Below, in pieces: positions 1 through 7,817 of a stretch of DNA of 36,356 bases; the stretch's first letter is position 1; each line of letters opens with the position of its first letter. The position numbers and the translations under genes are program-made. This DNA comes from Streptomyces adelaidensis (GTDB taxonomy: Bacteria; Actinomycetota; Actinomycetes; Streptomycetales; Streptomycetaceae): the NCBI RefSeq assembly GCF_016598475.1, contig NZ_JAEMUX010000082.1, positions 1 through 36,356 of the forward strand, written 5' to 3'. The notes under the pieces are model-generated. The model searched no databases. It saw only the letters and a program-made list of their open reading frames with translations, and was not told the DNA's origin.

Positions 1-1
1 A

Positions 2-772
2 CTATGGTGCTGCGGGCGTCAGATTCACCTGTACGCCTCTGGCCCACAGTTCTTCGGCATGCTCGGAAAAACGGTCGAACATTCCGCCGCTGTCGTGCTT
101 GCGCAGGTGCAGCATTGGGGAATCATGCCCGACCAGCCTCGCGAGATGTGGAGTGACAAGCGCTTCATTGTCGAATCGGAACACCGACAGGGAGACATGG
201 TTTACGGCATCGTCGGGAGCAGAGAAGCGGGTTTCAAGGCCCGCATGCGCTCCCAGTTTGCCGAGATGTTCAAGAGTGATCCGAATACGCGTGGACACTG
301 ATAGCGCCACGTCTTCGATCGTTTCCCGGTTGCGTGTCACCTCTCCGTCGGGGTCGCCGAGGAGGAAACGCACTCGGCATCCGTTGTCCAGCTTGCGACG
401 GAGAGTTGAAACGAATGCAGGCTGGTCAAGCCAAAGGAAATAGTTTGTGTATCCGGCGAAGAATAGGTCTTCCGTCGCGTCGGCAATCAACTCGCCCCAC
501 AGTGTTGAAGGGCAGGCGGACCGGTACGGGTAGGAGCGGATGATCTCACGGTCGCCGCCGGTCTTGATTCGATCCTTTACCGCTTTCGGCCAGATCATTT
601 CTTCGTCAACTCCCAACGCCCCGCAGGCGTCTTCGCGGTTTCTGGCATGCGGGATGAGGTCTGCGTCTGCAACCCATCGTTCAACGGTTTTGCCGGAAAC
701 GCCCACACGGGCGGCGAGTTGGCGTGGCGACAAACCGGCCGTCTCCATAGCTGATCTTAACGCCGTATTCAA
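2..772 (-). CDS. XRE-type HTH regulator with PLD-like C-terminal domain
   Basis: A 256-residue protein. The N-terminus has a helix-turn-helix (about residues 13-35, including LAARVGVSGKTVERW), so it should bind DNA. Residues about 75-250 form the large C-terminal domain seen in an abundant actinomycete XRE family (motifs YPYRSACPSTLW, FAGYTNYFLWL, HLARLVGHDSPMLHLR), reminiscent of phospholipase-D-like folds but without two clear HKD motifs, so catalysis is doubtful. I chose the TTG start at 772 because AGGGGGAA lies about 4 nt upstream; the ATG at 748 has no Shine-Dalgarno. It is divergent from the small genes beginning at 947 and may regulate them across the shared 174-bp gap. The stop codon is at 2-4, so the gene is complete. 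The family assignment is recognised from sequence pattern; the ligand and target are unknown. Confidence 0.85.
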   Translation of the reverse strand: MNTALRSAMETAGLSPRQLAARVGVSGKTVERWVADADLIPHARNREDACGALGVDEEMIWPKAVKDRIKTGGDREIIRSYPYRSACPSTLWGELIADATEDLFFAGYTNYFLWLDQPAFVSTLRRKLDNGCRVRFLLGDPDGEVTRNRETIEDVALSVSTRIRITLEHLGKLGAHAGLETRFSAPDDAVNHVSLSVFRFDNEALVTPHLARLVGHDSPMLHLRKHDSGGMFDRFSEHAEELWARGVQVNLTPAAP

Positions 773-946
773 GGCTTCCCCCTGGGACGTTTGGGCGTTC
801 TTCGAGGCTACCGCCGAGACCTCCCAACTGTCGCCCCATCAGGGCAAGGACGTCCCCCATGGGTCGGCAGCATGGCCAGACACAAGAGACCCCCGCGCCG
901 CTGGAACGGCCGGGGGCATGGCCAACGCTTCAGAGGAGCGCTGACG

Positions 947-1291
947 GTGTCCTACCTATCACGAACGCTCGAACGAGTGAGAGCCGCATTCCGGCGACGC
1001 ACCCCCGGCAAACACAGCCGCACCGCTATGCCCCCCGCAGCGCCCCAGGCGCCCCGCAATCGGCCCTCGCCGGAGGTGTGGGGCGCATGGCTGGTCACCG
1101 CGCGCAGGCGCCGCAGGGACAGGCACGCCCAGGGCGGGGCACGGCAGCCGCAGCCGCGCGCCGAGTGGTTCACGCCCGACCCGTGGGAGCACACGGGCGC
1201 CATGGTCCGGCCCTACGTCGGGCCGCTGGGCGGCACCTCGCAGACGCACCGGACAGGCGCCCAGGATGCCCCCTGGGGGAATGCCCGGTGA
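947..1291 (+). CDS. small basic hypothetical protein, first of three overlapping genes
   Basis: About 114 residues, strongly Arg-rich at the N-terminus (RTLERVRAAFRRRTPGK) and in the middle (ARRRRRDRHAQGG), with a conserved-looking C-terminal segment EWFTPDPWEHTGAMVRPYV. Its function is not recognised. The GTG at 947 is chosen because GAGGAG lies about 8 nt upstream; an in-frame ATG at 872 exists without a ribosome site. Its stop TGA overlaps the ATG of the next gene (ATGA at about 1288-1294), which indicates translational coupling. It is divergent from the XRE regulator, and similar regulator-plus-small-gene arrangements are common in Streptomyces accessory regions. Confidence 0.6.
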   Translation: MSYLSRTLERVRAAFRRRTPGKHSRTAMPPAAPQAPRNRPSPEVWGAWLVTARRRRRDRHAQGGARQPQPRAEWFTPDPWEHTGAMVRPYVGPLGGTSQTHRTGAQDAPWGNAR

Positions 1292-1500
1292 TGACCATTG
1301 CTGTGTACCGGATCGATCCGCAGACAGGCGCCCGGACCCTCGTACGCGCCGAGCACACCGTGAAGCCGTCGAGCGTGCCGGATTTCTCCAGCTCATATCC
1401 GCCGTGCCGTTGTCCGCGCCACAAGAGCAGCGACCAGCGGGAAAGCAGGCTCCGCGCACTGGTGGCCGAAGCAAACCGACGTAGCAGGGGGACACGGTGA
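1291..1500 (+). CDS. small hypothetical protein with CxC/CxxH-like cluster
   Basis: About 69 residues, starting MTIAVYRIDPQTGART and ending in a basic tail. Residues about 39-45 contain PPCRCPRHKS, a tight Cys-x-Cys-x-x-His cluster that could bind a metal, although the set is too small for a named zinc finger. The ATG at 1291 overlaps the stop of the upstream gene, and its own TGA (1498-1500) overlaps the GTG of the next gene. The three are therefore one coupled transcription unit. A longer in-frame ORF begins at 859, but the part before 1291 lies antisense or out of frame with the better-supported upstream gene. No function can be named. Confidence 0.6.
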   Translation: MTIAVYRIDPQTGARTLVRAEHTVKPSSVPDFSSSYPPCRCPRHKSSDQRESRLRALVAEANRRSRGTR

Positions 1501-1772
1501 CGCGCTCAATCATCAAAGCGGCTGAGTGGACGCTCGGCCCGGAAACCGCCCAGGGCGCAACGCGGGGCATCTACTCCGCCGAGTGCATCACGTGCGGGGC
1601 GCAAGCACGGCCAACTGACAATGAGCGCTTGCCAGTTGAGGTCTGGGCTCTGAAGCACACGGGCTTGAATCCGACGCATCGTCAGTTCAAGGCGACGGCA
1701 GAGACCTTCTGGCGAGTCACGCCGAGCGAGGGCAATCCCTACGCCGAGAGCGACGCAGCCCAGGGCATCTAG
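1497..1772 (+). CDS. DUF7848-like small protein
   Basis: A 91-residue protein. It resembles the small Streptomyces family annotated DUF7848: opening TRSIIKAAEWTLGPE, a paired cysteine motif YSAECITCGAQ, then VEVWALKHTGLNPTHRQF and FWRVTPSEGNPY. I recognise the family from memory and cannot confirm it by a search. The CxxC and downstream His residues suggest a small metal-stabilised domain. The GTG start at 1497 overlaps the preceding TGA. It is the last gene of the three-gene unit divergent from the XRE regulator. The stop codon lies inside the palindrome CTAGCGCGCTAG (1769-1780). The biochemical role of this family is unknown to me. Confidence 0.7.
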   Translation: MTRSIIKAAEWTLGPETAQGATRGIYSAECITCGAQARPTDNERLPVEVWALKHTGLNPTHRQFKATAETFWRVTPSEGNPYAESDAAQGI

Positions 1773-1843
1773 CGCGCTAGCGCCATCCCCGATGGCTGCC
1801 GCTTCCGGGGCGCCGCGAGGCGCAAGGGCAGCAACGCTAGGCA

Positions 1844-1913
1844 CCCGTCCCGCTTCCCCCGACGGGACGGGGGAGCGCCCCCAACTGCGCGAGCAAGGGC
1901 GGCAGTTGGGGGC
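1844..1913 (+). terminator. tandem hairpins, likely terminator of the small-gene unit
   Basis: Two stem-loops follow the DUF7848-like gene. The first has arms CCCGTCCC (1844-1851) and GGGACGGG (1864-1871). The second is a perfect 12-bp stem, GCCCCCAACTGC (1877-1888) with GCAGTTGGGGGC (1902-1913), closing a 13-nt loop and followed by a short CTCTT tract. High-GC actinomycete terminators often lack a long U tract, so termination is the most likely role. Attenuation ahead of the membrane protein at 2043 is an alternative. Confidence 0.6.
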
Positions 1914-2042
1914 CTCTTGCTGTGGCACCGCCGTGAAGCTCACGGATGGTTGCCGGAGTCCGGCATTGCTGCCCGCAACGAGTGCTGTGATCATGCATGT
2001 GTCCCGGTCGGGGCGCCCCGCTCTCTGTCCGGAGGAAGACCT

Positions 2043-2351
2043 ATGAAATGGGTCGTTGGAATCGGTATGTTCCTGGGCCTGCTGATCTTCGCCCTGGGTG
2101 TGGCTTCGATACGTACGGGGTGGACGTTGCCGTGGGCGCGTCGCCACGTCAGGCACCCCCGCGTCTACGGGACTGGAGCACTCTTGGTGGGGACCTCTTG
2201 TGTACTGCAAGGGCTGTTCTATTTCGGCGTGCTGCCGGTCCCATCTTGGGAAGTCCGATTCTTCAGCATGAACGCGCTCATGCTGACCGGGTTGGTGCTT
2301 ATAGCGGTTGGCCAGATGCGGCCTATCCGACGTAAGGAACCGAACGCGTAG
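2043..2351 (+). CDS. small three-helix membrane protein
   Basis: A 102-residue protein starting MKWVVGIGMFLGLLIFALGV. Three hydrophobic segments are visible at about residues 3-22, 43-62 and 71-89, with a basic loop (RRHVRHPRVYG) after the first helix and a charged tail RPIRRKEPNA, so it should sit in the cytoplasmic membrane. The ATG at 2043 is chosen because GGAGGAAG lies about 6 nt upstream; longer in-frame extensions would add a non-hydrophobic sequence with no ribosome site. It stands alone after the tandem hairpins. No family is recognised. Confidence 0.65.
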   Translation: MKWVVGIGMFLGLLIFALGVASIRTGWTLPWARRHVRHPRVYGTGALLVGTSCVLQGLFYFGVLPVPSWEVRFFSMNALMLTGLVLIAVGQMRPIRRKEPNA

Positions 2352-2528
2352 CAGCACTTACCTTGGTCACGGCTCCGCAACGGTTCGAGAGCCCCGAAGC
2401 CGAGCCCGAAGCCATCGTTTCCGCAGGTCAAGCCCTACCCACCCCTAGCAAGGCGCGCCGCCCTTCGACCCCCCTCGGCGCCTAATGGCTCGGGAGGTTC
2501 TGTGCGTGCGCGGGTGCGGGTGCTTCGT

Positions 2529-2556
2529 GGTTGATCGCGCAGTTCCCCGCGCCCCT
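2529..2556 (-). repeat. 3'-end stem-loop element, copy A
   Basis: Read on the minus strand, this element begins AGGGGCGCGGGG and ends CGATCAACC, 17 nt past the stop of the IclR gene and in the same sense as that gene. Its core folds as GCGCGG-GGAA-CTGCGC, a six-pair stem with one G-U pair and a GNRA-type GGAA loop. Related copies follow the genes ending at 6226, 12015 and 13968. It may act as a terminator or mRNA 3'-end stabiliser; that is inference. Confidence 0.6.
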
Positions 2557-2573
2557 GGACGGCCTGCGGCCGT

Positions 2574-3371
2574 CTATGCGGTCGCTCCTGATGTCGCCAG
2601 GGCCTCCGAGAGTTCCGCCGCCACCTGTTGCAGGACCGGGACGATGCGCTCGGTTGCCGTCTCCGTCACTCGGCCTGCTGGGCCCGAGATGGAGATGGCC
2701 GCGGCGGTGGGGGAGTTGGGGACGGAGACGGCCAGGCAGCGGACGCCGATCTCCTGTTCGTTGTCGTCGACCGCGTAGCCGTGGGTGCGTACGTCGTCGA
2801 GGGCGGCGAGGAAGGCGTCGGGGGTGGTGATGGTCTTGTCGGTGGCGGCGGGCATGCCCGTGCGGGTCAGGAGGGCGCGTACCTCGTCGGGCGGGAAGCC
2901 GGCGAGGAGAGCCTTGCCGACGCCGGTGGAGTGGGGCAGGACGCGGCGGCCCACCTCGGTGAACATACGCATGGAGTGCTTGGACGGCACCTGGGCGACG
3001 TACACGATCTCGTCGCCGTCGAGGAGCGCCATGTTCGCCGTCTCGCCGGTTTCCTCGACGAGGCGGGCGAGGTAGGGGCGTGCCCAGGTGCCCAGCAGGC
3101 GGGAGGCCGACTCGCCGAGACGGATCAGGCGCGGGCCGAGGGCGTACCGGCGGTTGGGCTGCTGGCGGACGTAGCCGCAGACGACCAGCGTCCGCATCAG
3201 CCGGTGGATGGTCGGCAGGGGCAGCCCGCTGCTCGCGGACAACTCGCTGAGGCCGACCTCACCGCCCGCGTCCGCCATCCGCTCCAGCAGATCGAAGGCG
3301 CGCTCAAGGGACTGGACGCCACCGGAGGACGACTTGGTGGAGTCGGTGGCGCTGGCGCTGGACGTCGGCAC
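2574..3371 (-). CDS. allR: IclR-family repressor of the allantoin genes (AllR-like)
   Basis: A 265-residue protein with the IclR layout: an N-terminal winged helix-turn-helix at about residues 19-78 (VQSLERAFDLLERM, then LPTIHRLMRTL) and a C-terminal effector domain at about 90-255 (HSTGVGKALLAG, ISISGPAGRV). It is divergent from allantoinase and allantoicase. In Streptomyces coelicolor the IclR protein beside these genes is AllR, a repressor of allantoin catabolism whose DNA binding is relieved by pathway intermediates; the assignment here rests on that conserved context. The GTG start at 3371 is preceded by AAAGGA about 8 nt away. The Ser/Thr-rich first 18 residues are a flexible leader. 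Probable operators lie at 3516-3529 and 3628-3679. Confidence is high for the family and good for the symbol. Confidence 0.88.
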   Translation of the reverse strand: MPTSSASATDSTKSSSGGVQSLERAFDLLERMADAGGEVGLSELSASSGLPLPTIHRLMRTLVVCGYVRQQPNRRYALGPRLIRLGESASRLLGTWARPYLARLVEETGETANMALLDGDEIVYVAQVPSKHSMRMFTEVGRRVLPHSTGVGKALLAGFPPDEVRALLTRTGMPAATDKTITTPDAFLAALDDVRTHGYAVDDNEQEIGVRCLAVSVPNSPTAAAISISGPAGRVTETATERIVPVLQQVAAELSEALATSGATA

Positions 3372-3515
3372 GGGTGCGGTCCTTTCGGGTCAGGATCAGA
3401 AGGTGCGGCCCGCAGGGCCTCGAACAGGGCGGTGGCGGGTGACGGGCGGGCGAAGACGCAGCCTACCGGGCAGTTCGTTGACTGCTCGCTTCTGCGTTAC
3501 TACGTTCTGATCGGT

Positions 3516-3679
3516 GGAATTTTAATTCCGTCTTGTGAAAACATCCAGAGTGGACGCGTCGGGTGCAGAGTGGAAGGGCCTGGAGAGGTGTGCCCCTTGA
3601 CGGGGCGGGAGTGGGGGTGAAAACTCCTTCAACAGAACGTTGAATTCCGTTACGCGGAAGTAAATACCGTTACGCGGAA
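3516..3679. promoter_or_regulatory. divergent allR/allB control region with inverted-repeat operators
   Basis: The 338-bp gap between the two divergent genes holds clear inverted repeats. Next to the allantoinase start are TTCAACAGAACGTTGAA (3628-3644), TTCCGTTACGCGGAA (3645-3659) and a near copy TACCGTTACGCGGAA (3665-3679), with the last two repeating at a 20-bp period. Nearer the regulator is GGAATT-TT-AATTCC (3516-3529). IclR-family repressors bind palindromes of about this size, so these are probable AllR sites covering the allantoinase promoter, with a possible autoregulatory site. The cluster ends just upstream of the chosen GTG at 3710, which supports that start. Confidence 0.7.
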
Positions 3680-3709
3680 GTGAACGGTGGTACGGCGAGA
3701 GGGGTCCCG

Positions 3710-5047
3710 GTGTCCGAGGCTGAACTGGTGGTGCGCTCGACGCGGGTCGTCACGCCCGAGGGGACGCGCCCCGCCGCGGTCGCCGTCGCGGACGGCACGA
3801 TCACGGCCGTACTCCCGTACGACGCCGACGTACCGCCCGGCGCCCGCCTGGAGGACTTCGGCGACCACGCCCTGCTGCCCGGCCTCGTCGACACCCATGT
3901 GCATGTGAACGACCCGGGCCGCACCCACTGGGAGGGCTTCTGGACCGCCACCCGCGCCGCGGCGGCCGGCGGGATCACCACCCTCGTCGACATGCCCCTC
4001 AACTCCCTGCCGCCCACCACCACGGTCGACCACCTCCGCACGAAGCGGGAGGTCGCCGCCGACAAGGCCCACATCGACGTCGGCTTCTGGGGCGGCGCGC
4101 TGCCCGACAACGTCAAGGACCTGCGGCCGCTGCACGACGCCGGGGTCTTCGGCTTCAAGGCGTTCCTGTCGCCGTCCGGCGTGGAGGAGTTCCCGCACCT
4201 CGAACAGGACGGGCTCGCCCGCTCCCTGACCGAGATCGCCGGCTTCGGCGGACTGCTCATCGTGCACGCCGAGGACCCGCACCACCTCGACGCGGCCCCG
4301 CAGCGGGGCGGCCCCAAGTACGCCGACTTCCTCGCCTCACGCCCGCGCGGCGCCGAGGACACCGCGATCGCGGCCCTCATCGCCCAGGCCGCACGGCTCG
4401 ACGCACGCGTCCACGTCCTGCACCTGTCGTCCAGCGACGCGCTGGGGCTGATAGCCGAGGCCAAGCGGAACGGCGTCCGCGTCACCGTCGAGACCTGCCC
4501 GCACTACCTCACCCTCACCGCCGAGGAAGTCCCGGACGGCGCAAGCGAGTTCAAGTGCTGCCCCCCGATTCGCGAGTCCGCCAACCAGGACCTCCTCTGG
4601 CAGGCCCTCGCCGACGGCACGATCGACTGCGTGGTCACCGACCACTCCCCGTCGACCGCCGACCTGAAGACCGACGACTTCGCCACCGCCTGGGGCGGCA
4701 TCTCCGGCCTGCAACTCAGCCTCGCCGCGGTCTGGACCGAGGCCCGCGGGCGCGGCCACGGCCTGGAGGACGTGGTCCGCTGGATGTCCTCGCGCACGGC
4801 GGCTCTGGTGGGGCTGGACCGCAAGGGCGCCATCGAGGCGGGCCGCGACGCCGACTTCGCAGTCCTCGCCCCCGACGAGACCTTCACCGTCGACCCGGCC
4901 GCACTCCAGCACCGCAACCGCGTCACCGCGTACGCGGGAAAGACGCTGTACGGCGTGGTCAAGTCCACCTGGCTGCGCGGCGAACGCATCGCCCTGGACG
5001 GCGAGTTCACCGAACCGAAGGGGCGACTCCTCACCCGCACCGGCTGA
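3710..5047 (+). CDS. allB: allantoinase
   Basis: Hydrolyses allantoin to allantoate in the cytoplasm, the first ring-opening step of allantoin use as a nitrogen source. The 445-residue protein is an amidohydrolase TIM barrel with the full dinuclear metal set: His63 and His65 in DTHVHVNDPG, the carboxylated Lys150 in FGFKAFL, His186 in VHAEDP, His238 in LHLSSSDAL and Asp311 in TDHSPS. These match allantoinase rather than dihydroorotase, given the neighbouring allantoicase and IclR regulator. The GTG at 3710 has a purine-rich GAGAGGGG about 6 nt upstream. A GTG at 3680 would extend the protein by ten residues into the operator region and is less likely. Allantoicase follows after 51 nt, so the two should be cotranscribed. 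Confidence 0.94.
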   Translation: MSEAELVVRSTRVVTPEGTRPAAVAVADGTITAVLPYDADVPPGARLEDFGDHALLPGLVDTHVHVNDPGRTHWEGFWTATRAAAAGGITTLVDMPLNSLPPTTTVDHLRTKREVAADKAHIDVGFWGGALPDNVKDLRPLHDAGVFGFKAFLSPSGVEEFPHLEQDGLARSLTEIAGFGGLLIVHAEDPHHLDAAPQRGGPKYADFLASRPRGAEDTAIAALIAQAARLDARVHVLHLSSSDALGLIAEAKRNGVRVTVETCPHYLTLTAEEVPDGASEFKCCPPIRESANQDLLWQALADGTIDCVVTDHSPSTADLKTDDFATAWGGISGLQLSLAAVWTEARGRGHGLEDVVRWMSSRTAALVGLDRKGAIEAGRDADFAVLAPDETFTVDPAALQHRNRVTAYAGKTLYGVVKSTWLRGERIALDGEFTEPKGRLLTRTG

Positions 5048-5098
5048 CCGCACCCCGCACCCGCGGCGGCCGACCACCGAAAGGCAGACCTGATCATC

Positions 5099-6226
5099 GT
5101 GACGGCGCAGAACCCCTCGTCGGCGACCTTTACCGGCGACGCGAACCCGTACGGCGGCGGTGACCCGTACGCCGACTACCGCACCGCCGACTTCCCCTTC
5201 ACCCAGTACGCCGACCTCGCCGACCGCAGGCTCGGCGCCGGTGTCGTCGCCGCCAACGACGAGTTCTTCGCCCAGCGCGAGAACCTGCTGGTGCCCGAGC
5301 GCGCCGAGTTCGACCCCGAGCACTTCGGGCACAAGGGCAAGATCATGGACGGCTGGGAGACCAGGCGGCGCCGGGGCGCCTTGGCCGACCACCCGTGGCC
5401 GACGGCCGACGACCACGACTGGGCGCTGGTCCGCCTCGGCGCGCCCGGCGTGGTCCGGGGCATCGTCGTCGACACGGCCCACTTCCGCGGCAACTACCCG
5501 CAGGCGGTCTCCGTCGAGGGCACCTCGGTGGCCGGCACCCCGTCGCCGGACGAGCTGCTCGCCGACGACGTGAAGTGGACGACCCTCGTCCCGCGCACCC
5601 AGGTCGGCGGCCACGCGGCGAACGGCTTCGCCGTCTCCGTCGAGCAGCGCTTCACCCACATCCGCGTGAACCAGCACCCCGACGGCGGCATCGCCCGCCT
5701 GCGCGTGTACGGCGAGGTCGTCCCGGACCCGGCCTGGCTGGCCGCCCTCGGCACCTTCGACGTGGTCGCCCTGGAGAACGGCGGGCAGGCGGAGGACGCC
5801 TCCAACCTCTTCTACTCACCCGCCACCAACACCATCCAGCCCGGCCGCGCCCGCGTCATGCACGAGTGCTGGGAGACCCGCCGCCGCCGCGACCAGGGCA
5901 ACGACTGGATCCGCTACCGCCTCGCCGCCCAGTGCGAGATCCGCGCCCTGGAGATCGACACGGCCTACCTCAAGGGCAACGCGGCCGGCTGGGCCACCGT
6001 CTCCGTCCGCGACGGCGACGACGGCGACTGGCAGGAGATCCTCCCCCGCACCCGCCTCCAGCCCGACACCACCCACCGCTTCGTCCTCCCGACCCCGGCA
6101 ACGGCCACCCACGCCCGCGTCGACATCTACCCCGACGGCGGCATCTCCCGCCTCCGCCTGCACGGCTCCCTGACAGCGGAGGGCAAGACCCGCCTGGCGG
6201 CCCGCCACCAGGAGGTAGGCGGCTGA
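5099..6226 (+). CDS. alc: allantoicase
   Basis: Converts allantoate to (S)-ureidoglycolate and urea, the step after allantoinase. The 375-residue protein shows the duplicated allantoicase beta-sandwich: repeat one at about residues 75-215 (KIMDGWETRRRRG, DTAHFRGNYPQ, NQHPDGGIARLRVYG) and repeat two at about 250-360 (RVMHECWETRRRRDQG, DTAYLKGNAAG, DIYPDGGISRLRLHG). The length is normal for the family. The GTG start at 5099 is preceded by GAAAGGCAG about 10 nt away. It lies 51 nt after allantoinase in the same operon, so AllR probably controls both. A conserved 3'-end element begins 10 nt after the stop codon. Confidence 0.94.
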   Translation: MTAQNPSSATFTGDANPYGGGDPYADYRTADFPFTQYADLADRRLGAGVVAANDEFFAQRENLLVPERAEFDPEHFGHKGKIMDGWETRRRRGALADHPWPTADDHDWALVRLGAPGVVRGIVVDTAHFRGNYPQAVSVEGTSVAGTPSPDELLADDVKWTTLVPRTQVGGHAANGFAVSVEQRFTHIRVNQHPDGGIARLRVYGEVVPDPAWLAALGTFDVVALENGGQAEDASNLFYSPATNTIQPGRARVMHECWETRRRRDQGNDWIRYRLAAQCEIRALEIDTAYLKGNAAGWATVSVRDGDDGDWQEILPRTRLQPDTTHRFVLPTPATATHARVDIYPDGGISRLRLHGSLTAEGKTRLAARHQEVGG

Positions 6227-6236
6227 CGCCCCCACA

Positions 6237-6265
6237 AGGGGCGGTGGGGAACCGCGCGACAAGCC
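6237..6265 (+). repeat. 3'-end stem-loop element, copy B
   Basis: Starting 10 nt after the allantoicase stop and in its sense, the sequence runs AGGGGCGGTGGGG and then ACCGCGCGACAAGCC. The core can pair as GCGGT-loop-ACCGC: the stem has shifted relative to copy C but is kept, as expected if structure rather than sequence is selected. It is probably a transcript-end signal for the allantoin operon. Confidence 0.6.
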
Positions 6266-6437
6266 CGGACGCTCCCGCACGTACTCACGCACGTCGGCCA
6301 CGCCAGCCACCCACCCGCCGGCGGCGAACGGACGTCGACGCCTCCCCCGCGCCCCCGACCGATGAGTTGCGGCTCCCCATGAGGTCTGCACTGATGACAA
6401 CAGACCCCACCCCGGAGCACGAAAGCAGGCATCCGCC

Positions 6438-7064
6438 ATGGGCAAGCTCTCCCTCACCTCCTTCGTCACCCTCGACGGCGTCCACCAGGCCCCCGGCGGC
6501 CCCAACGAGGACCGCCGTGACGGCTTCGAGCACGGCGGCTGGAGCGTCCCGTACGGGGACGAGGACTTCGGACGGTTCATCGACGGAGTCTTCTCCCGCG
6601 TCGAAGCCTTCCTGCTGGGCCGCAGGACGTACGAGATCTTCGCCGCCCACTGGCCGAAGGTCACCGACCCCGCCGACCCGGTCGCGGGCAAGCTCAACTC
6701 CCTGCCCAAGTACGTCGCTTCGCACACGATCACGAACCCCGGGTGGAGCGGCACGACCGTGCTCTCCGGCGACCTCGCCAAGGAGGTCACCGCCCTCAAG
6801 GGGCGGACCGGCGGCGAGGTCCAGGTCCACGGCAGCGGGGCCCTCGCCCAGTCGCTGCTCGCCCTCGACCTGGTCGACACCGTGCACCTGCTGACGTTCC
6901 CGGTCGTCCTCGGCGCCGGCCGGCGCCTCTTCGCCGAGGGCGCTCTCCCGACCGCGTTCCGCCACGCCGGGGGCAGCATCACGAGCACCGGCGTCTCGAT
7001 CCAGACGTACGAACGCGTCGGGCGCCCCGAGTACGGCACCTACGAGCTGCCGGAGAACGCCTGA
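6438..7064 (+). CDS. dihydrofolate reductase-like protein (RibD C-terminal domain family)
   Basis: A 208-residue single-domain protein of the bacterial bifunctional deaminase-reductase C-terminal family, which has a DHFR-like Rossmann fold and binds NADPH. Visible family marks are the start KLSLTSFVTLDGVHQAPGG, the LLGRRTYEIFAAHWP segment, the GGEVQVHGSGALAQSL nucleotide-binding region and the strand VHLLTFPVVLGAGRRLF. Stand-alone members are common in actinomycetes, usually of unknown substrate, and the lack of a deaminase domain or riboflavin neighbours argues against riboflavin synthesis. The ATG at 6438 follows GAAAGCAGG by about 8 nt. The gene is flanked by its own 5' gap and is probably monocistronic. 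Confidence 0.88.
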   Translation: MGKLSLTSFVTLDGVHQAPGGPNEDRRDGFEHGGWSVPYGDEDFGRFIDGVFSRVEAFLLGRRTYEIFAAHWPKVTDPADPVAGKLNSLPKYVASHTITNPGWSGTTVLSGDLAKEVTALKGRTGGEVQVHGSGALAQSLLALDLVDTVHLLTFPVVLGAGRRLFAEGALPTAFRHAGGSITSTGVSIQTYERVGRPEYGTYELPENA

Positions 7065-7178
7065 CCCGCGGCGGGCCGGCCCGCGGTCGACGGTGCCGTG
7101 TCCGTAGACATGGCTGGAAACAGATCGTGGCGGGATGTCTGTGCTCGGCGTCGTGGACGGCTGCCAGGAGCGGGCGGT

Positions 7179-7739
7179 CTACTCCGTCAGCGCGTCCATC
7201 GCGCGATCGAGCAGCACGTCGATGGGAACAGCACCGTCGCAGGCCACCCACCCCGTGGTGGCCACCTCCAGGCAGGCGATGGCGGCCGCGACCAGCGCAC
7301 TCGGCCTGGGGTCCTCCGGCAGGTCAGGACTGGTCGCGAGTCGCCTGGCGACCTCCGGTACCAGCAGCTCCTGCCACTGCAGCTGCTTCTCGTGGTGCCG
7401 AGCGCGTAGCGACGGGGTCTGCTGGAGCATGCGCACATAGCTGAGCGTCTGCTCGGGCGCTTCCTCGTTCTGCCGCAGCAGAGCGTCGAACGCCCGGCGC
7501 AGTGCCACCCAGGGCCGTTCCTCGTCCGGACGGGCGGCGAGGGCTTCCGCGATGTGGCGGCCACTGTCCTCCAGGCCGACCAGCACCATGTCTTCCTTTG
7601 TCCCGAAGTACCGGAACAGGCTGGCGCGGGACAACCCCGCCTCCGCGGCGATCTGGTCGACGGTCGTCCGGTCGAAGCCCTGGGCGGAGAAGAGCCGGAG
7701 CGCCACCGCGACCACTTCTTCCCGAACCGTCGCCCGCAT
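7179..7739 (-). CDS. TetR-family transcriptional regulator
   Basis: About 186 residues. The N-terminal TetR helix-turn-helix is clear (VALRLFSAQGFDRTTVDQIAAEAGLSRASLFRYFGTKED, residues about 10-48 with the core SRASLFRYFGTKED), followed by an all-helical ligand domain. I start at the ATG at 7739 (MRATVREEVV). The codons before it read PPGLRER, which also looks like the usual TetR leader, so the true start may lie further upstream at a GTG near 7849; no in-frame ATG, GTG or TTG lies between. That longer form would overlap the divergent kinase gene. The target is unknown; the divergent histidine kinase is the closest candidate. Confidence 0.85.
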   Translation of the reverse strand: MRATVREEVVAVALRLFSAQGFDRTTVDQIAAEAGLSRASLFRYFGTKEDMVLVGLEDSGRHIAEALAARPDEERPWVALRRAFDALLRQNEEAPEQTLSYVRMLQQTPSLRARHHEKQLQWQELLVPEVARRLATSPDLPEDPRPSALVAAAIACLEVATTGWVACDGAVPIDVLLDRAMDALTE

Positions 7740-7817
7740 GCGCTCACGCAGGCCGGGCGGTCTTGCCGGGGATTGGGGGGGCAGTGCTCGTGGAGTTTCC
7801 CGGGTCGGAGCTGGCTG

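Noticed and set aside
3680..3709. Upstream GTG start for allantoinase
   Set aside because: It abuts the last operator and lacks a ribosome site, while GTG 3710 has a purine-rich site at normal spacing.
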